Both the position numbers and the translations under genes were made by a program. From the NCBI RefSeq assembly GCF_022398475.1, contig NZ_JAKEVM010000001.1, positions 1 through 64,000 of the forward strand: a stretch of 64,000 nucleotides of DNA, given 5' to 3'. This DNA comes from Pseudoalteromonas shioyasakiensis (GTDB taxonomy: Bacteria > Pseudomonadota > Gammaproteobacteria > Enterobacterales > Alteromonadaceae). The notes under the pieces were generated by a model. That model was not told the origin of the DNA. It saw nothing but the letters and a program-made list of their open reading frames with translations, and searched no databases. Positions 7,659-17,330 of this stretch are shown here, piece by piece (the stretch's first letter is position 1; each line of letters opens with the position of its first letter).

Positions 7659-9836
7659 ATGAGCGCATTAAAAGCCGAGCGAGGCCTGTTTTCTTACCCT
7701 AAGTATTGGGCTGAATGCTATGGCACGGCGCCATTTTTACCAACCACTCGTGCAGAAATGGACGCGTTAGGCTGGGATAGCTGTGACGTGATCATTGTCA
7801 GTGGTGATGCGTATGTAGATCACCCAAGTTTCGGTATGGCTGTGATAGGGCGTATGCTTGAGTCACAGGGTTTTCGTGTGGGTATAATTGCACAGCCTGA
7901 TTGGAACTCAAAAGATGCCTTTATGGCGTTAGGTAAGCCTAACTTATTCTTTGGTGTTACAGCGGGTAATATGGACTCGATGATCAACCGTTATACTGCT
8001 GAAAAGCGTATGCGTCATGATGATGCTTATACGCCGGGTAACATAGGCGGTAAACGTCCTGACCGTGCGGTAGTTGTATACAGCCAACGCTGTCGCGAAG
8101 CTTATAAAGATGTGCCGCTGATCATTGGTGGTATTGAGGCGAGTTTACGCCGTATTGCTCATTATGATTATTGGCAAGAAAAAGTACGCCGTAGCGTATT
8201 GTTTGATGCCAAAGCTGACATTCTAATTTACGGTAATGCTGAGCGCCCACTTGTTGAAGTTGCCCACCGTATTGCCGCGGGTGAGTCGGTTGAGACAATT
8301 CAAGATATTCGTGGTACTGCGGTTATTCGTAAAGAACCATTACCGGGTTGGCGTGGTAGTGACTCAACTGCAATAGATAAAATAGGTAAGATTGATCCAA
8401 TTCCAAACCCGTATGGCGCAGATGATGTGGGTTGTAGTAAATCTGAATTTAAAAAAGCAGGTATTGATTTAAGTGCCGAGGCGGCTAAGCCAATCACTAT
8501 TCAGCCAGCTCGTCCTAAGCCTTGGGAAAAGACCTACGTTAAGCTACCAGCGTATGAGCAAGTAAGCGTGAATAAACCGCTTTATGCCCATGCCTCGCGT
8601 ATTTTGCACCAAGAAACAAACCCAGGTTGCGCCCGTGCGTTATTTCAACGCCATGGAGACCGTTCTATTTGGGTTAACCCGCCTGCATTTCCGCTTGAAA
8701 CTGAAGAAATGGATGGCGTATTTGGTTTGCCATATCAGCGTATTCCGCACCCAAGCTACGGCGATGAAAAAATCCCAGCCTATGAAATGATTAAAACCTC
8801 GGTGAACATCATGCGTGGTTGCTTTGGTGGCTGTTCTTTCTGTTCGATTACAGAGCACGAAGGACGTATTATTCAAAGCCGTTCTGAGCAATCAATTATT
8901 GATGAAATTGAACAAATTCGTGACAGAGTACCGGGCTTCACTGGGGTTATCTCTGACTTAGGTGGACCGACAGCGAATATGTACAAGTTGCGCTGTAAGA
9001 GTAAAAAAGCAGAGAGTACATGCCGACGTTTATCATGTGTTTATCCTGATATCTGTAAGCACATGGACACGGATCACACCCCAACTATTGAGCTTTATAA
9101 AAAAGCCCGTGATGTAAAAGGTGTAAAGAAAATTTTGATTGCGTCTGGCGTACGTTATGACTTAGCTGTAGAAGACCCTCGCTATGTAAAAGAGTTGGTT
9201 ACCCATCACGTAGGCGGGTACTTAAAAATTGCCCCTGAGCATACTGAAGATGGTCCATTGTCTAAGATGATGAAGCCGGGCATGGGAGCTTACGATAAGT
9301 TTAAAGAGCTATTTGATAAATACTCAAAAGAAGCGGGTAAAAAGCAGTATTTGATCCCGTATTTTATTTCTGCTCACCCAGGAACGAAAGACGAAGACAT
9401 GGTGAACATGGCGTTGTGGTTAAAGTCTAATGACTTTAAGCTTGATCAAGTGCAAAACTTTTATCCATCGCCGATGGCCAATGCAACCACGATTTATCAC
9501 ACTGAGATGAACTCGCTGCGTAATATTAAGAACAATACTGAGCAAGTGCCTGTTCCAAAAGGCGCACGCCAGCGTCGCTTACACAAAGCGATTTTACGTT
9601 ACCACGATCCTGCTGGTTGGCCGATGATCCGTGAAGCACTAAGAAAAATGGGCAAAGCGAATCTAATCGGTAAAGGGCCGAACTGTTTGGTACCTGAAGA
9701 AGGTCGTAACGAGAAAGCTGCTAGAGGAAAGGGCGGTAAAGGCCGTGCGGCACTGACTCGTCACACCGGTTTTAGCCAGTTTAAAAAGGCCAATACCAAA
9801 CCTCGAGTAGGTAAAAATAAGCAGCGCGCAAAGTAA
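7659..9836 (+). CDS. ygiQ: YgiQ family radical SAM protein (UPF0313)
   Basis: 725 residues, normal for the family. An N-terminal B12-binding-like region is followed by a radical SAM core whose cluster-binding cysteines are C388, C392 and C395 (motif CFGGCSFC). A second Cys-rich patch ([20 protein letters not shown]) and a basic C-terminal tail ending [12 protein letters not shown] complete the protein. Its reaction is not known. It stands alone, followed by a strong terminator, and is convergent with mgtE. Confidence 0.95.
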   Translation: MSALKAERGLFSYPKYWAECYGTAPFLPTTRAEMDALGWDSCDVIIVSGDAYVDHPSFGMAVIGRMLESQGFRVGIIAQPDWNSKDAFMALGKPNLFFGVTAGNMDSMINRYTAEKRMRHDDAYTPGNIGGKRPDRAVVVYSQRCREAYKDVPLIIGGIEASLRRIAHYDYWQEKVRRSVLFDAKADILIYGNAERPLVEVAHRIAAGESVETIQDIRGTAVIRKEPLPGWRGSDSTAIDKIGKIDPIPNPYGADDVGCSKSEFKKAGIDLSAEAAKPITIQPARPKPWEKTYVKLPAYEQVSVNKPLYAHASRILHQETNPGCARALFQRHGDRSIWVNPPAFPLETEEMDGVFGLPYQRIPHPSYGDEKIPAYEMIKTSVNIMRGCFGGCSFCSITEHEGRIIQSRSEQSIIDEIEQIRDRVPGFTGVISDLGGPTANMYKLRCKSKKAESTCRRLSCVYPDICKHMDTDHTPTIELYKKARDVKGVKKILIASGVRYDLAVEDPRYVKELVTHHVGGYLKIAPEHTEDGPLSKMMKPGMGAYDKFKELFDKYSKEAGKKQYLIPYFISAHPGTKDEDMVNMALWLKSNDFKLDQVQNFYPSPMANATTIYHTEMNSLRNIKNNTEQVPVPKGARQRRLHKAILRYHDPAGWPMIREALRKMGKANLIGKGPNCLVPEEGRNEKAARGKGGKGRAALTRHTGFSQFKKANTKPRVGKNKQRAK

Positions 9837-9848
9837 ATAGATATAAAT

Positions 9849-9873
9849 ACGGCCCTTTAAGGGCCGTTTTTAT
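9849..9873 (+). terminator. Rho-independent terminator after ygiQ
   Basis: Palindrome ACGGCCCTT-T-AAGGGCCGT (9849-9867) followed by a T-rich run, 12 bases after the ygiQ stop. Confidence 0.85.
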
Positions 9874-9875
9874 TT

Positions 9876-9915
9876 ATACCAATTCGCTTAACTAAGTATT
9901 ATTGCGAATTGGTAT
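9876..9915. repeat. 40-bp inverted-repeat element, minimal form
   Basis: Perfect 12-bp terminal inverted repeats, ATACCAATTCGC at 9876-9887 and GCGAATTGGTAT at 9904-9915, enclose 16 bases. The same ends bound a 209-bp element at 61902-62110. This copy looks like the two ends joined at a shared CTAAGT. Its last base is the first base of the mgtE stop triplet (TTA at 9915-9917 on the plus strand). Confidence 0.75.
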
Positions 9916-11273
9916 TAGATCAATAACCAAGTCGCGGTGCCTAAAAAGGCAAAGATACCAACAATATCAGTGACGGTTGTCAGCACTACGCTCCCTGCAA
10001 GGGCTGGGTCAATTTTCATTTTCTTAAGAATTAATGGAATGCTCGCACCCGCAATACCAGCGGCAACAAGATTCATAAACATTGCAAAGGCCAGCACTGC
10101 GCCGAGTTTAAAGTCCCACTGCCATAGGGCAACCACACCAGCAATTAATATCGACCAAATAATGCCATTCAGTGCGCCAATCGCTAACTCCTTAAGTAAT
10201 AAGAAGCGTTGGTTGGTTTGGTTGATATGACCAACCGCTATACCACGAATAACCAGAGTTAGGGTTTGGCTACCCGCAACACCCCCCATTGAAGGGACGA
10301 TACCATTGAGTACCGCTAAAATAGGCAAGATTGCTAAGGTGTTTTCGAAAAAGCTTGCCACAATGGCTGCTAACAATGCGGTTAATAAGTTAACCCCAAG
10401 CCAAATAGAGCGACGCTGCGAACTTTTTAGCACTGGCGCAAAGGTATCTTCTTCGTCGTCAAGACCAGCGAGGCTTAGCATGCTGTGCTCTGCATCTTCA
10501 CGGATTACGTCAACGATATCATCAATGGTAATACGACCAAGCAAGTGAGCGTTATCATCCACAACAGGCGCTGAAATCCAGTTGTGACGCTCGAACAGTT
10601 GCGCTACATCACTTTCATCCATAGAGATTAGGATTGACTCACAGTCTTCATCCATTAAATCACGAACAATTTTATCTGAAGGACTGGTCAGCAATGTAGT
10701 TAATGAAAGCGCGCCTAAAAAGCAGTTATGCTTATCAACTACATATAAGTCATCGGTACCCTCTGGTAGCTCACCTCGTAAGCGTAAATAGCGCAGTACA
10801 ACATCGAGAGTAACGTCAGGACGAATGGTGACCGTATCGCTGTTCATCAAGGCACCGGCTGAGCGCTCTTGATAAGAAAGTGCTTGAGTTGCTCTCTCTC
10901 TATCTTGCGAATCCATGGCACTGACAACGTCTTGATATACGGTATCAGGAAGACTACGTAAAACCTCACCTAAGTCATCGTCGTCCATATCTTCAGTGGC
11001 AGCAGCAATGTGCTCAGGCTCCATCTGGGCAATAATGCCAAGACGTACATCTTCAGAGAGTTCTTCTAGAACATCACCACGGACATCTGGATCAACCAGC
11101 TGCCAAAGCATACGACGAATTTTATGGGGAGAAGATTCAAGTAAAAGGGCTGTATCACAAGGTGCCGTTTTGGCTAACATACCGCGCACTTGAACAAATT
11201 GACCACTATTGAGTGACTTGGTCACTTGTTTGAGTTGTTGTAGTGGGTAATCTTGTTCAAAGGCTTCTGGCAT
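9915..11273 (-). CDS. mgtE: Magnesium transporter MgtE
   Basis: About 452 residues from the chosen start. The N-terminal MgtE_N helical domain contains the repeated LxxxxPxxxRxxL-type segments (residues about 20-130); two CBS domains follow (about 140-260, including HNWISAPVVDDNAHLLGRITIDDIVDVI); the C-terminal membrane domain has five hydrophobic helices with the PSMGGVAGSQT pore motif. It imports Mg2+ or Co2+, gated by intracellular Mg2+ through the CBS and N domains. The frame extends upstream to 11324, but ATG at 11273 has AAGGA 5-9 bases before it and matches normal family length. The 3' end overlaps the small inverted-repeat element. Confidence 0.94.
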   Translation of the reverse strand: MPEAFEQDYPLQQLKQVTKSLNSGQFVQVRGMLAKTAPCDTALLLESSPHKIRRMLWQLVDPDVRGDVLEELSEDVRLGIIAQMEPEHIAAATEDMDDDDLGEVLRSLPDTVYQDVVSAMDSQDRERATQALSYQERSAGALMNSDTVTIRPDVTLDVVLRYLRLRGELPEGTDDLYVVDKHNCFLGALSLTTLLTSPSDKIVRDLMDEDCESILISMDESDVAQLFERHNWISAPVVDDNAHLLGRITIDDIVDVIREDAEHSMLSLAGLDDEEDTFAPVLKSSQRRSIWLGVNLLTALLAAIVASFFENTLAILPILAVLNGIVPSMGGVAGSQTLTLVIRGIAVGHINQTNQRFLLLKELAIGALNGIIWSILIAGVVALWQWDFKLGAVLAFAMFMNLVAAGIAGASIPLILKKMKIDPALAGSVVLTTVTDIVGIFAFLGTATWLLI

Positions 11274-11417
11274 TGGCGTCCTTACAACTGAAAAAAGTTT
11301 AAATAGGCTAAGCAAATACAGCATAGTTGCTTTGTAGTGTATTTGCAGAGATATCGTCGCACTGCGATAAATTTATTAAGAGTTTTGTAATTTAGAAAAG
11401 CGAGCGATATAAAAGTA

Positions 11418-11445
11418 GGATATTTAAAGGGAATTTTAAATATCC
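11418..11445 (-). terminator. AT-rich hairpin downstream of the rpoN-npr operon
   Basis: Perfect 11-bp stem, GGATATTTAAA (11418-11428) and TTTAAATATCC (11435-11445), with a 6-base loop. It lies 40 bases beyond the npr stop on the minus strand and upstream of mgtE. The following minus-strand sequence has only a short T run, so termination is a moderate guess. Confidence 0.5.
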
Positions 11446-11484
11446 GAATTAAGTTTACCGTAAACCTTGAAGTCTTAGCAAATG

Positions 11485-11757
11485 CTATTCTTGCTCGTGG
11501 AAGCGTTGTGCAATTAATTCGCCGATTGCCGTTAATGCAGCATCGGCGTCAGGGCCTTCGCACACAACGCGAACTTCTTTACCCTGACTACTTTCAAGTA
11601 GCATTAATGCTAACACGCTGTCGCCTTCAGCTTCTTTATCATCTTGATAAAGCGTAATTTTGGCATCAAATTGCAGTGCTAATTGCGCTAAAACAGTAGC
11701 AGCACGAGCATGTAAGCCAAGTTTGTTTTGAATTAAAAAGGTATCTTCAGCGTGCAT
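11485..11757 (-). CDS. ptsO: NPr, HPr-like phosphocarrier of the nitrogen PTS
   Basis: 90 residues of HPr fold. The phosphorylatable histidine is H16 in GLHARAA, and the regulatory-serine region reads EGDSVLALMLLESSQGKEV. NPr accepts phosphate from EI-Ntr (PtsP) and passes it to PtsN. Last gene of the rpoN-hpf-ptsN-rapZ-npr operon, a conserved order in gammaproteobacteria, starting 13 bases after rapZ. Confidence 0.96.
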   Translation of the reverse strand: MHAEDTFLIQNKLGLHARAATVLAQLALQFDAKITLYQDDKEAEGDSVLALMLLESSQGKEVRVVCEGPDADAALTAIGELIAQRFHEQE

Positions 11758-11770
11758 TGTTGGTGCCTAA

Positions 11771-12616
11771 TTAAATGTCTTGTTCGCGGTGGCGAATTTT
11801 TACATTAGCATGGCTTTTGGCAAAGCTCTCACCAATTGTTTGCGCTAAGTAAACAGAGCGATGCTGGCCGCCGGTGCAACCAATAGCAATGGTCAGGTAA
11901 CTGCGGTTATTACGCTCTAAATGTGGCAACCAAGTTTGCACAAAGGTTTGTATTTGCCAAGTGAACTTTTGCACTATGCTGTGGCTAGCTAGGTAATCTT
12001 TTACTGGTTGATCAAGGCCAGTTAGTGGCTTTAAATCAGGTTCCCAGTGTGGGTTAGGTAAAAAGCGTGCATCAAAAACGTAGTCAGCTTCTTTTGGAAT
12101 ACCATGCTTAAAGCCAAACGACATAAAAGTAATAATTAGCTTTTTATCTTTTTTACCTAAAATCTTTTCGCGAATTGATTCTGCTAACTGATGAACACTC
12201 AGATCAGTGGTATCAATCATAAAGTCAGCGCGAGTGATCAACACATCAAGCAGGATTTTTTCTTGTTTAATGGCCAGATCAAGCGGCAAAGAATCAATAG
12301 ATAGTGGATGCAAGCGGCGTGTTTCTGAAAAGCGCTTGATCAGAGTTTGGTCATCACTGTCTAAATAGAATAGTGTTGGGTTTGCGAAACCTGGCAGGTA
12401 CTCAAGAATATCATTAAATTCTTGCTGCTCTTTCGGTAAGTTACGTACGTCGATACTGACCGCTATTTTATCGTAGTTATCAGACACACTACGTACGAGC
12501 GAAGGCAGTAAATTAACCGGAATATTATCAACGCAATAATAGCCTAAGTCTTCAAGTACTCGTAAAGCGACCGATTTACCTGAGCCTGAGCGACCGCTGA
12601 TAATTATTAATTCCAT
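11771..12616 (-). CDS. rapZ: RNase adapter protein RapZ
   Basis: 281 residues. Walker A motif GRSGSGKS at residues 8-15, and a C-terminal domain with the conserved IAIGCTGGQHRSVYLAQ motif. RapZ is a nucleotide-binding, GlcN6P-sensing protein that in E. coli presents the sRNA GlmZ to RNase E, controlling glucosamine-6-phosphate synthase. It directly abuts ptsN (start 12616, ptsN stop 12617). No GlmZ/GlmY sRNA was seen in this window. Confidence 0.96.
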   Translation of the reverse strand: MELIIISGRSGSGKSVALRVLEDLGYYCVDNIPVNLLPSLVRSVSDNYDKIAVSIDVRNLPKEQQEFNDILEYLPGFANPTLFYLDSDDQTLIKRFSETRRLHPLSIDSLPLDLAIKQEKILLDVLITRADFMIDTTDLSVHQLAESIREKILGKKDKKLIITFMSFGFKHGIPKEADYVFDARFLPNPHWEPDLKPLTGLDQPVKDYLASHSIVQKFTWQIQTFVQTWLPHLERNNRSYLTIAIGCTGGQHRSVYLAQTIGESFAKSHANVKIRHREQDI

Positions 12617-13069
12617 TTATGCCTCTGCTGATATGACCTGAAACAGTTGCTGATCGGTAGTAGCACTACGCAGCTGTTTACAAAATTCTTTATCTTTAAG
12701 TCTATCAGCAATTGTTGATAAGGTCTTTAGGTGAAGCTGACAGTCACCATCTGGTACGATGAGTGCCACAAAAATATCAACTGGACGATTATCAATTGCA
12801 TCAAAATTAATAGGGGATTCACTCACTATCACAAATGCATGAGGCTCATCTGCGCCGCTCATTCGGCCATGTGGAATAGCAATACCTCGGCCAATGCCGG
12901 TGCTACCTAGTTTTTCTCGGTTGAGTAAAGCATCTAGGATATCTTGTTGCGATAAATGAGGAAGCTGCTGGTGGGCCAGTTCGCTGATATATTCAAGAAT
13001 TCTTTTTTTGCTATTAAAAAGGACCGCAGCTTTGCTGCAGTCCTGGTTAGTAAGTGAACTTAGTTTCAT
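12617..13069 (-). CDS. ptsN: PtsN, EIIA-Ntr regulatory protein
   Basis: 150 residues of the PTS EIIA type-2 fold. The phosphorylated histidine lies in GIAIPHGRMSG (about residue 74). PtsN receives phosphate from NPr and regulates potassium uptake, nitrogen balance and envelope functions in other bacteria. It sits between hpf (3 bases away) and rapZ, in the usual rpoN operon. Confidence 0.96.
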   Translation of the reverse strand: MKLSSLTNQDCSKAAVLFNSKKRILEYISELAHQQLPHLSQQDILDALLNREKLGSTGIGRGIAIPHGRMSGADEPHAFVIVSESPINFDAIDNRPVDIFVALIVPDGDCQLHLKTLSTIADRLKDKEFCKQLRSATTDQQLFQVISAEA

Positions 13070-13072
13070 AAT

Positions 13073-13366
13073 TTAATGTCGAGCTAATTTCTCTTTGTGT
13101 TTAATGACTTGGCGATCAAGTTTATCGATCAGTGAGTCAATGGCTGCGTACATATCTTGATGTTCTGTAGAAGCGAACAATTCGCCTCCGTTTACATGTA
13201 AAGTTGCTTCTGCTTTTTGGCTTAATTTTTCTACATCTAGAATGACATGAACATTATTAATATGGTCAAAATGCCTTTCTAGTTTTGCAAACTTGGTGTT
13301 TACATAGTCTCTTAATGAATCTGTGATTTCTACATGACGACCAGTTAAATTTAGTTGCATAAGCAT
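13073..13366 (-). CDS. hpf: Ribosome hibernation promoting factor, short form
   Basis: 97 residues, the short HPF type lacking the C-terminal dimerisation domain of long HPF. Typical start MQLNLTGRHVEITDSLRDYVNTKF; alternative initiation at M1 or M3 is possible. It binds the 30S decoding region and promotes 100S dimers in stationary phase. Located 21 bases downstream of rpoN, as in E. coli. Confidence 0.95.
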   Translation of the reverse strand: MLMQLNLTGRHVEITDSLRDYVNTKFAKLERHFDHINNVHVILDVEKLSQKAEATLHVNGGELFASTEHQDMYAAIDSLIDKLDRQVIKHKEKLARH

Positions 13367-13387
13367 TTTTCCTTCTATGTAAAACGT

Positions 13388-14884
13388 CTAAATCAGACTC
13401 TTACGCTGATTAGACGGAGGTATTGCTAGAGACTCACGATATTTTGCAATTGTACGTCTAGCTACTTTAATTCCTTGCTCAGCCAATATATCTGCAATTT
13501 TGCTATCACTCAATGGTTTAGCTGAGTTTTCTGCAGCGACTAACTTCTTGATTAAAGCGCGTATTGCTGTAGAAGAACACTCACCACCATTTTCGGTGCT
13601 GACATGGCTTGAGAAGAAATATTTCAACTCAAAAATACCCCGTGGGGTATGCATATATTTTTGCGTTGTTACCCGTGAAATCGTCGATTCATGCATTTCG
13701 ACCATTTCAGCAACATCATTTAGCACCATCGGCTTCATTGCCTCAGGGCCATGCTCAAAGAAAGCTTGTTGTTGTTGAACGATACAGTTGGTCACCTTTA
13801 ATAGCGTATCGTTACGGCTTTCTAAGCTTTTAATAAACCACTTTGCTTCTTGTAAGTGAGAGCGAATAAATTGGCTGTCGCTACTTGATTTAACAGAGCG
13901 AGACATAGCTGCATATTGGCTGTTCACTCTAATCTTTGGCATACAATCTGGGTTTAACTCGACTACCCAGCGGCCTTTCACTTTTTTCACTGATACATCA
14001 GGTATAACGTACTCAGATTCTTCGCGTACTATGCTATCCGCAGGCTTAGGATTTAAGCTGTGGATGAGCGTCATCACTTCTTTAAGCTCGTTTTCTTTAA
14101 GCTTAGTCTTTTTCATCAAAGTTCGATAGTCGCGACTCGCTAATAATTCGATATGCTCAGATAAAACCATTTTAGTTTCAGCTAAATATGGCGTATCGGC
14201 ATCGAATTGGCGTAGCTGAATGCACAGACATTCTTGTAAACTGCGCGCGCCAATACCCACAGGATCAAATAACTGAATTCTTTTTAAGACCGCTTCGACT
14301 TCATCAAGTTCGATTTCTTCTTCATCGTTATTTTGATTAAAGCTTTCGACGATATCTTCACAGCTTACCGTTAAAATACCTGAATCATCGATAGCTTCTA
14401 CAATTGCCACAGCAATCGCTTCATCAGTAGGGCTAAATGGCGTGAGCTGTAATTGCCACATTAGGTATTCGTGAAGGGTTTCGGTTGATGCACCTTGATA
14501 GATAGATTCATCTTCAGGCATTGGCCCTGACGATGTTGAAGGGGCGGCACTCATGTACTCATCCCAAGTAACATCCATGGCTAAGTCATCGCTTACGGTG
14601 TCTTTATTGAGAGCATCACTACTTTCTTGCTCGTACTCGCTAGGTGCTTCTTCGGCAGACGCGCTGACTTGCACATCGTCAGACTCCGCTTTTTGCTCAT
14701 TCTTGCCGGTGCTTTCTTCATTGTAATCCGCTTCTTCCACTTCAAGTAGGGGATTACTATCAAGCGCTTCTTGAATTTCTTGCTGGAGATCCAATGTACT
14801 GAGCTGCAACAAACGAATCGCTTGTTGCAGTTGTGGAGTCATTGTAAGTTGCTGGCCCATGCGCAGCTGTAATGATTGCCTCAT
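13388..14884 (-). CDS. rpoN: RNA polymerase sigma-54 factor RpoN
   Basis: 498 residues. The Gln/Leu-rich region I (residues 1-50, [23 protein letters not shown]) that contacts enhancer-binding activators is followed by an acidic region II (about 50-130), the core-binding domain, an HTH and the RpoN box [10 protein letters not shown] near residue 476 that reads the -24 element. AGGGA lies before ATG at 14884. It should serve the psp promoter at the start of this window. The operon continues with hpf, ptsN, rapZ and npr. Confidence 0.97.
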   Translation of the reverse strand: MRQSLQLRMGQQLTMTPQLQQAIRLLQLSTLDLQQEIQEALDSNPLLEVEEADYNEESTGKNEQKAESDDVQVSASAEEAPSEYEQESSDALNKDTVSDDLAMDVTWDEYMSAAPSTSSGPMPEDESIYQGASTETLHEYLMWQLQLTPFSPTDEAIAVAIVEAIDDSGILTVSCEDIVESFNQNNDEEEIELDEVEAVLKRIQLFDPVGIGARSLQECLCIQLRQFDADTPYLAETKMVLSEHIELLASRDYRTLMKKTKLKENELKEVMTLIHSLNPKPADSIVREESEYVIPDVSVKKVKGRWVVELNPDCMPKIRVNSQYAAMSRSVKSSSDSQFIRSHLQEAKWFIKSLESRNDTLLKVTNCIVQQQQAFFEHGPEAMKPMVLNDVAEMVEMHESTISRVTTQKYMHTPRGIFELKYFFSSHVSTENGGECSSTAIRALIKKLVAAENSAKPLSDSKIADILAEQGIKVARRTIAKYRESLAIPPSNQRKSLI

Positions 14885-14910
14885 GTATCCCTAACAATCC
14901 TTTTTAAGTT

Positions 14911-14940
14911 ATCGATAACTGTAAAAACACAGTTATCGAT
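14911..14940. repeat. 12-bp inverted repeat between lptB and rpoN
   Basis: Perfect dyad ATCGATAACTGT (14911-14922) and ACAGTTATCGAT (14929-14940) with an AAAAAC spacer. It lies between the lptB stop and the rpoN start on the minus strand. It could terminate or attenuate the lpt operon before rpoN, or be a protein-binding site; no U-tract favours one reading. Confidence 0.5.
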
Positions 14941-14991
14941 TTATTGTCATTGTTATAAGTCTAGCAGATGCTCTAGTCGCTGGCGTAATGG

Positions 14992-15717
14992 TTACAGCCT
15001 GAATTGCTCGCCTAGATATACATCGCGTACAGTTTGGTCTGCTAATACGTGCTCAGGTGTGCCTGATGCAATTAGCTCCCCATGAGAAACAATGTAGGCT
15101 TTTTCACAAACATCAAGGGTTTCTCGAACATTATGGTCAGTAATTAGTACACCGATACCACGATTTTTTAGGTGCTCAATAATTTTCTTTATATCTAACA
15201 CTGAAATTGGATCAACACCAGCAAAAGGCTCATCTAAAAGGATAAATTTAGGATTAGCGGCTAATGCGCGAGCAATTTCTACACGGCGTCGCTCACCACC
15301 TGACAGCGCCATACCTTGGCTGTCACGAATGTGTTGAATACTAAATTCATCGAGTAAGCTATTAAGTGTTTCTTCGCGACCTGCTTTGTTTAGATCTTTA
15401 CGGGTTTCTAAAATAGCCATCAAGTTTTGGTAAACCGTTAACTTTCGAAAAATTGACGATTCTTGTGGCAGATAGCCGATACCTAAGCGGGCACGATTGT
15501 GCATTGGCAAAAGGGTAATATCGTTATCATCAATGCTGATTTTACCTTTGTCGCTAGGTACTAAGCCTACAATCATATAGAAGGTGGTGGTTTTACCTGC
15601 ACCATTTGGGCCAAGCAAGCCAACAATGCTGCCCGCTTCAACTTCAAGGCCGACATTTTTAACCACTTGGCGGCCTTTGTAGCTTTTAGCTAAAAGCTCT
15701 GCTTTTAATGTGCTCAT
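14992..15717 (-). CDS. lptB: LPS export ABC transporter ATPase LptB
   Basis: 241 residues. ABC ATPase with Walker A GPNGAGKT (residues 36-43), signature [15 protein letters not shown], Walker [13 protein letters not shown] and the switch His in LITDHN. It powers LptFG extraction of LPS from the inner membrane. It overlaps lptA by 4 bases, in the conserved kdsD-kdsC-lptC-lptA-lptB order. Confidence 0.97.
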   Translation of the reverse strand: MSTLKAELLAKSYKGRQVVKNVGLEVEAGSIVGLLGPNGAGKTTTFYMIVGLVPSDKGKISIDDNDITLLPMHNRARLGIGYLPQESSIFRKLTVYQNLMAILETRKDLNKAGREETLNSLLDEFSIQHIRDSQGMALSGGERRRVEIARALAANPKFILLDEPFAGVDPISVLDIKKIIEHLKNRGIGVLITDHNVRETLDVCEKAYIVSHGELIASGTPEHVLADQTVRDVYLGEQFRL

Positions 15718-16235
15718 GGTTGGCCTTTATTATCTTTTTTATTTTCAACAGGCACTAAAATAGTGTGTACACGATCTGTTGAGTTTTCGTCTTTTTCAGC
15801 ACTGATCAGCTGCTGTGCCATATCATAGGTAATGCTTTTTGCTGTTACTTTTTGACCTGCTTGAGTAACTTCAGCTTCACCATTTAAGGTTAAGAAGCGT
15901 TTTGCAACATCATAACTAACTTCTTCGGCGCTGGCGCTCATCACGGTGCCATCAGTTTGCTTTTCTTCGAAGTAAGCAGGCTTACCTGTGGCAATAATTA
16001 ACTCTACTGTACCTTCGGTGTCACCGCCGTGTGCTTCAAGGCGTTCAGCGGTAATACGACGATTACCATGCACGATCTCTACGTTACCTTCGAATATGCC
16101 AACGCCATCTTTTAGTTTACCTATTTGGCGATCTGAGCTAATGCTAATCTGAGCGCCTGTTTGTTCGGCAGCTGCGCCCGAAAAGGCAATCAATAAGCTT
16201 GGGATCAGGAGTAATTTCTTCAGTTTATTGGTCAT
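15714..16235 (-). CDS. lptA: LPS transport periplasmic protein LptA
   Basis: 173 residues. Signal peptide (about 1-23, ending GAAAEQ), then the OstA-type beta-jellyroll that forms the periplasmic bridge carrying LPS to LptD. Family motifs include [26 protein letters not shown]. Its start overlaps the lptC 3' end by 11 bases and its end overlaps lptB by 4, indicating coupled translation. Confidence 0.95.
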   Translation of the reverse strand: MTNKLKKLLLIPSLLIAFSGAAAEQTGAQISISSDRQIGKLKDGVGIFEGNVEIVHGNRRITAERLEAHGGDTEGTVELIIATGKPAYFEEKQTDGTVMSASAEEVSYDVAKRFLTLNGEAEVTQAGQKVTAKSITYDMAQQLISAEKDENSTDRVHTILVPVENKKDNKGQP

Positions 16236-16779
16236 AGTATATGGTTCGTGTATGGTTAGTTAACTCAACAATTTCGGTTTTTAAATCGGCTTTTAAGCCT
16301 TTACCGGTAATCTTTAAATTCGGTCCTGTTAGTGTCACAGGTTGCTTAGAAAACATGGTCATTTTATCAATATCGACATTAATGTTTTCTGCTTTTATAT
16401 CTTCAATCATGCCGTTGTGGGTTAAGTTTTTAGCAACTACATCCCCTTCAAAAATCAGCTGATCGTTTTCATACAATGTGGCTTCTTTGGCTTTTACTTG
16501 CCAAACCTGCTGGTCGCCATAAATAGTAAAAATAGGTTGCTCAAAAAAGGTAAACCCTAATTGTTGATACAACTCCATTTTAGCAGCAGCCACTTTATGA
16601 CTAATTTTGCCTTGCTCATCATACGCTGTTTGCTTTAACGCCACAGCAGTGTAATCAGGTGTTGCGATGATCTCGTCTTCACTAGTTATTGTGTCTGTTG
16701 ATTGGTTAAAGTACGGGTACCATAACCACACCATGCAACAAACAAAAACAATACTCAGTAAAATACGGGCTATATTCAT
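16225..16779 (-). CDS. lptC: LPS export protein LptC
   Basis: 184 residues with one N-terminal transmembrane helix (about 5-22) and a periplasmic LptC jellyroll. It joins the LptB2FG transporter to LptA. The start overlaps the kdsC stop by 4 bases. The sequence is divergent, as is usual for LptC, and position supports the call strongly. Confidence 0.93.
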   Translation of the reverse strand: MNIARILLSIVFVCCMVWLWYPYFNQSTDTITSEDEIIATPDYTAVALKQTAYDEQGKISHKVAAAKMELYQQLGFTFFEQPIFTIYGDQQVWQVKAKEATLYENDQLIFEGDVVAKNLTHNGMIEDIKAENINVDIDKMTMFSKQPVTLTGPNLKITGKGLKADLKTEIVELTNHTRTIYYDQ

Positions 16780-17327
16780 GCGCTGGTTCCATCGCTAGTT
16801 AACGGCTTACCGTTTTCTAACATCAGTAAATCAGTTAATTCACGCACAGCTCCAAAGCCACCTGGTAATAATGTGGTGTAATGAGCCAGCTTTTTAATCA
16901 GTGGGTGTGCGTCGTTTACAGCAACAGCAAACCCTACTTTTTCCATTACTGGTAAGTCTGGACCATCATCACCAATATAGGCAATTTGTTCATCAGTCAG
17001 CCCCAGTTTATCTTTTAACTCTTGATAAGCAATCAGCTTATCTTCTTGTCCCTGATAAATGTGCTGAACTGTTAGGCTAGTCATTCGCTGCTGAACTATT
17101 TGTGAATGGCGGCCAGTAATCACTGCCACTTCAAAGCCACTATTAATGAGCGCTTTAATACCAAAGCCATCTTTAGTATTAAATGCTTTAAGCTCTTCGC
17201 CATCATTACCTAAATAAATTCGGCCATCAGAAAAAACACCATCTATATCACAGATTAGCAATTTTACTTTTTGTGCGCGCTGACTCACATCAGGGCTAAG
17301 AGGCTGGTATAGCTCGGCGAATGTCAT
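16776..17327 (-). CDS. kdsC: 3-deoxy-D-manno-octulosonate 8-phosphate phosphatase KdsC
   Basis: 183 residues. HAD-superfamily C0 phosphatase with nucleophile and acid in LLICDIDGVFSDG (D27, D29), then the VAVITGRHS and YIGDDGPDLPVM motifs. It converts Kdo-8-phosphate to Kdo for LPS. It follows kdsD after 3 bases and overlaps lptC. Confidence 0.97.
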   Translation of the reverse strand: MTFAELYQPLSPDVSQRAQKVKLLICDIDGVFSDGRIYLGNDGEELKAFNTKDGFGIKALINSGFEVAVITGRHSQIVQQRMTSLTVQHIYQGQEDKLIAYQELKDKLGLTDEQIAYIGDDGPDLPVMEKVGFAVAVNDAHPLIKKLAHYTTLLPGGFGAVRELTDLLMLENGKPLTSDGTSA

Positions 17328-17330
17328 TGC

